In this document: piece after piece, positions 63,271 through 64,000 of the stretch
Numbering within the stretch: the first letter of the stretch is position 1
How the letters are laid out: each line of letters opens with the position of its first letter
Assembly: GCF_028583425.1 (NCBI RefSeq)
Contig: NC_072800.1
Coordinates: 11,731,001 to 11,795,000, forward strand
From: Eublepharis macularius
Taxonomy: Eukaryota; Chordata; Lepidosauria; Squamata; Eublepharidae
Length of the DNA: 64,000 bases
Direction of reading: 5' to 3'
Made by a program: the position numbers and the translations under genes
The notes under the pieces: model-generated
Seen by the model: only the letters and a program-made list of their open reading frames with translations
What the model was told of the DNA's origin: nothing
The model's database searches: none

Positions 63271-64000
63271 CACTGTGAACTCCCCATGCTAGTCAACCCA
63301 CGAAGTTACCCTTGATGGACGATCTCTGTAGACAGCTGGATCAAGGCGGGTCAGTGCTGCTGATATTGTTAGATCTATCAGCAGAATTCAACACGGTCGA
63401 TCATGACCTGTTGATCCACCGCCTTATCGATGTGGAGATTCGAGGGACGACCTTGCAGTGGTTTGCCTCTTTTCTCCAAGGTTGGAGACAGAGGGTGGCG
63501 CTCGGGAAGAAGTTGTCCTCCTGCCACCCGTTGGTGTGTGGTGTCCCTCAAGGGGCAATACTCCCCCCCCCTTGCTACTTAACGTATATATGCACCCCCT
63601 TGCCCAGCTGGTACGGAGTTTTGGACTTGGGCGCCATCAATATGCAGATGACACCCAACTGTATCTGATGATAGACGGCCGGTTTGACTCTGCCCCAGAT
63701 GTCCTGGAACGTGCCTTCAGATTACGTGACTGGATTGTTGAAGCAGACTGGGGTGAGACTGAATCCCTTGAAGACGGAGGTCCTGCATGTGGGTCTAGGG
63801 TCCATGGGTGCGGGACTCCAGCTCCCTGCTCTCGATGGAGCACCACTTATGCTGGTGTCGAGAGTGAGGAGCCTGGGGGTGGTCCTGGATGCTTCCCTGT
63901 CTGTTGTTTTTAAACTGCATGTTACAAATTGTATGCTGTTACACCACCCTGAGCCCGTCTGACATGTAGGGCGGTCTAGAAATGCAATCAACCAATCAAT
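63271..64000 (+). pseudogene. L2-like LINE 3' fragment (reverse transcriptase to 3' end)
   Basis: The RT motifs run LILLDLSAEFNTVDHDLL (motif A region), GVPQGAIL (motif B) and, in a second frame, YADDTQLYL (motif C), then RLNPLKTEVLHVG. A C-run near 63565 marks one frameshift and another follows near 63700. The order and wording fit the CR1/L2 group, closer to L2. The end (GGGCGGTCTAGAAATGCAAT, then CAATCAAC repeats) looks like the natural 3' terminus at the window edge. Confidence 0.8.

Noticed and set aside
37816..64000. Search for CCIN or CLTA, the genes I recall beside human GLIPR2
   Set aside because: No kelch/BTB frame or clathrin light chain exon is recognisable downstream, so no claim is made.
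1..64000. CRISPR arrays, bacterial operons, riboswitches
   Set aside because: The DNA is clearly vertebrate nuclear; the tandem arrays here lack spacer structure.

Overview
The window is nuclear DNA of a vertebrate, most likely a squamate reptile. That inference rests on one spliced vertebrate gene plus a repeat mix typical of lizards: many hAT-type foldback elements, L1, L2-like and CR1 LINEs, a Penelope-like element, Helitrons, a 5S-rRNA-derived SINE and tRNA-derived SINEs. No bacterial-style operons are present, and nearly all reading frames longer than 60 codons are chance frames or parts of transposons.

The only host gene that can be read from start to stop is GLIPR2 (GAPR-1, a CAP-superfamily Golgi protein). 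It lies on the plus strand in five coding exons: 14622-14634, 28854-28962, 30795-30898, 35218-35295 and 37655-37815. They join in phase to 154 codons, the length I recall for human GLIPR2, and the four residues discussed as a CAP putative active site (His54, Glu65, Glu86, His103) are all present. About 9 kb upstream is a CpG island (4690-5335). It holds a minus-strand ATG exon that encodes a signal peptide and ends at a consensus donor, so it is probably the first exon of a divergent secreted or membrane gene whose remainder lies outside the window. The island could also be the GLIPR2 promoter through an unseen non-coding exon.

Layout: 1-4.7 kb holds a solo LTR and DNA-element copies; 4.7-6.3 kb the CpG island and a 149-bp tandem array; 6.3-14.5 kb intergenic hAT copies; 14.5-38.3 kb GLIPR2 with introns full of hAT, Helitron, Harbinger-like and SINE copies; 38-51 kb intergenic with more of the same and two minisatellite-bearing Helitrons; 51-64 kb a retrotransposon cluster.

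The most informative structures are mobile-element nests. (1) A near full-length L1 (56630-62411) whose 5' half is inverted onto its 3' half, bounded by a 16-18 bp target duplication and inserted inside a Penelope-like ORF. (2) An L1-type unit (51320-52868) with an open ORF1 and no ORF2, flanked by a perfect 17-bp duplication, resembling mammalian HAL1 elements. (3) A 741-bp Helitron (43267-44007) inserted exactly between A and T of a foldback SINE-like repeat, carrying a minisatellite. (4) That foldback repeat family itself, with 14-15 bp target duplications in three copies. (5) About fifteen hAT-type elements, eight of which have perfect 8-bp duplications.
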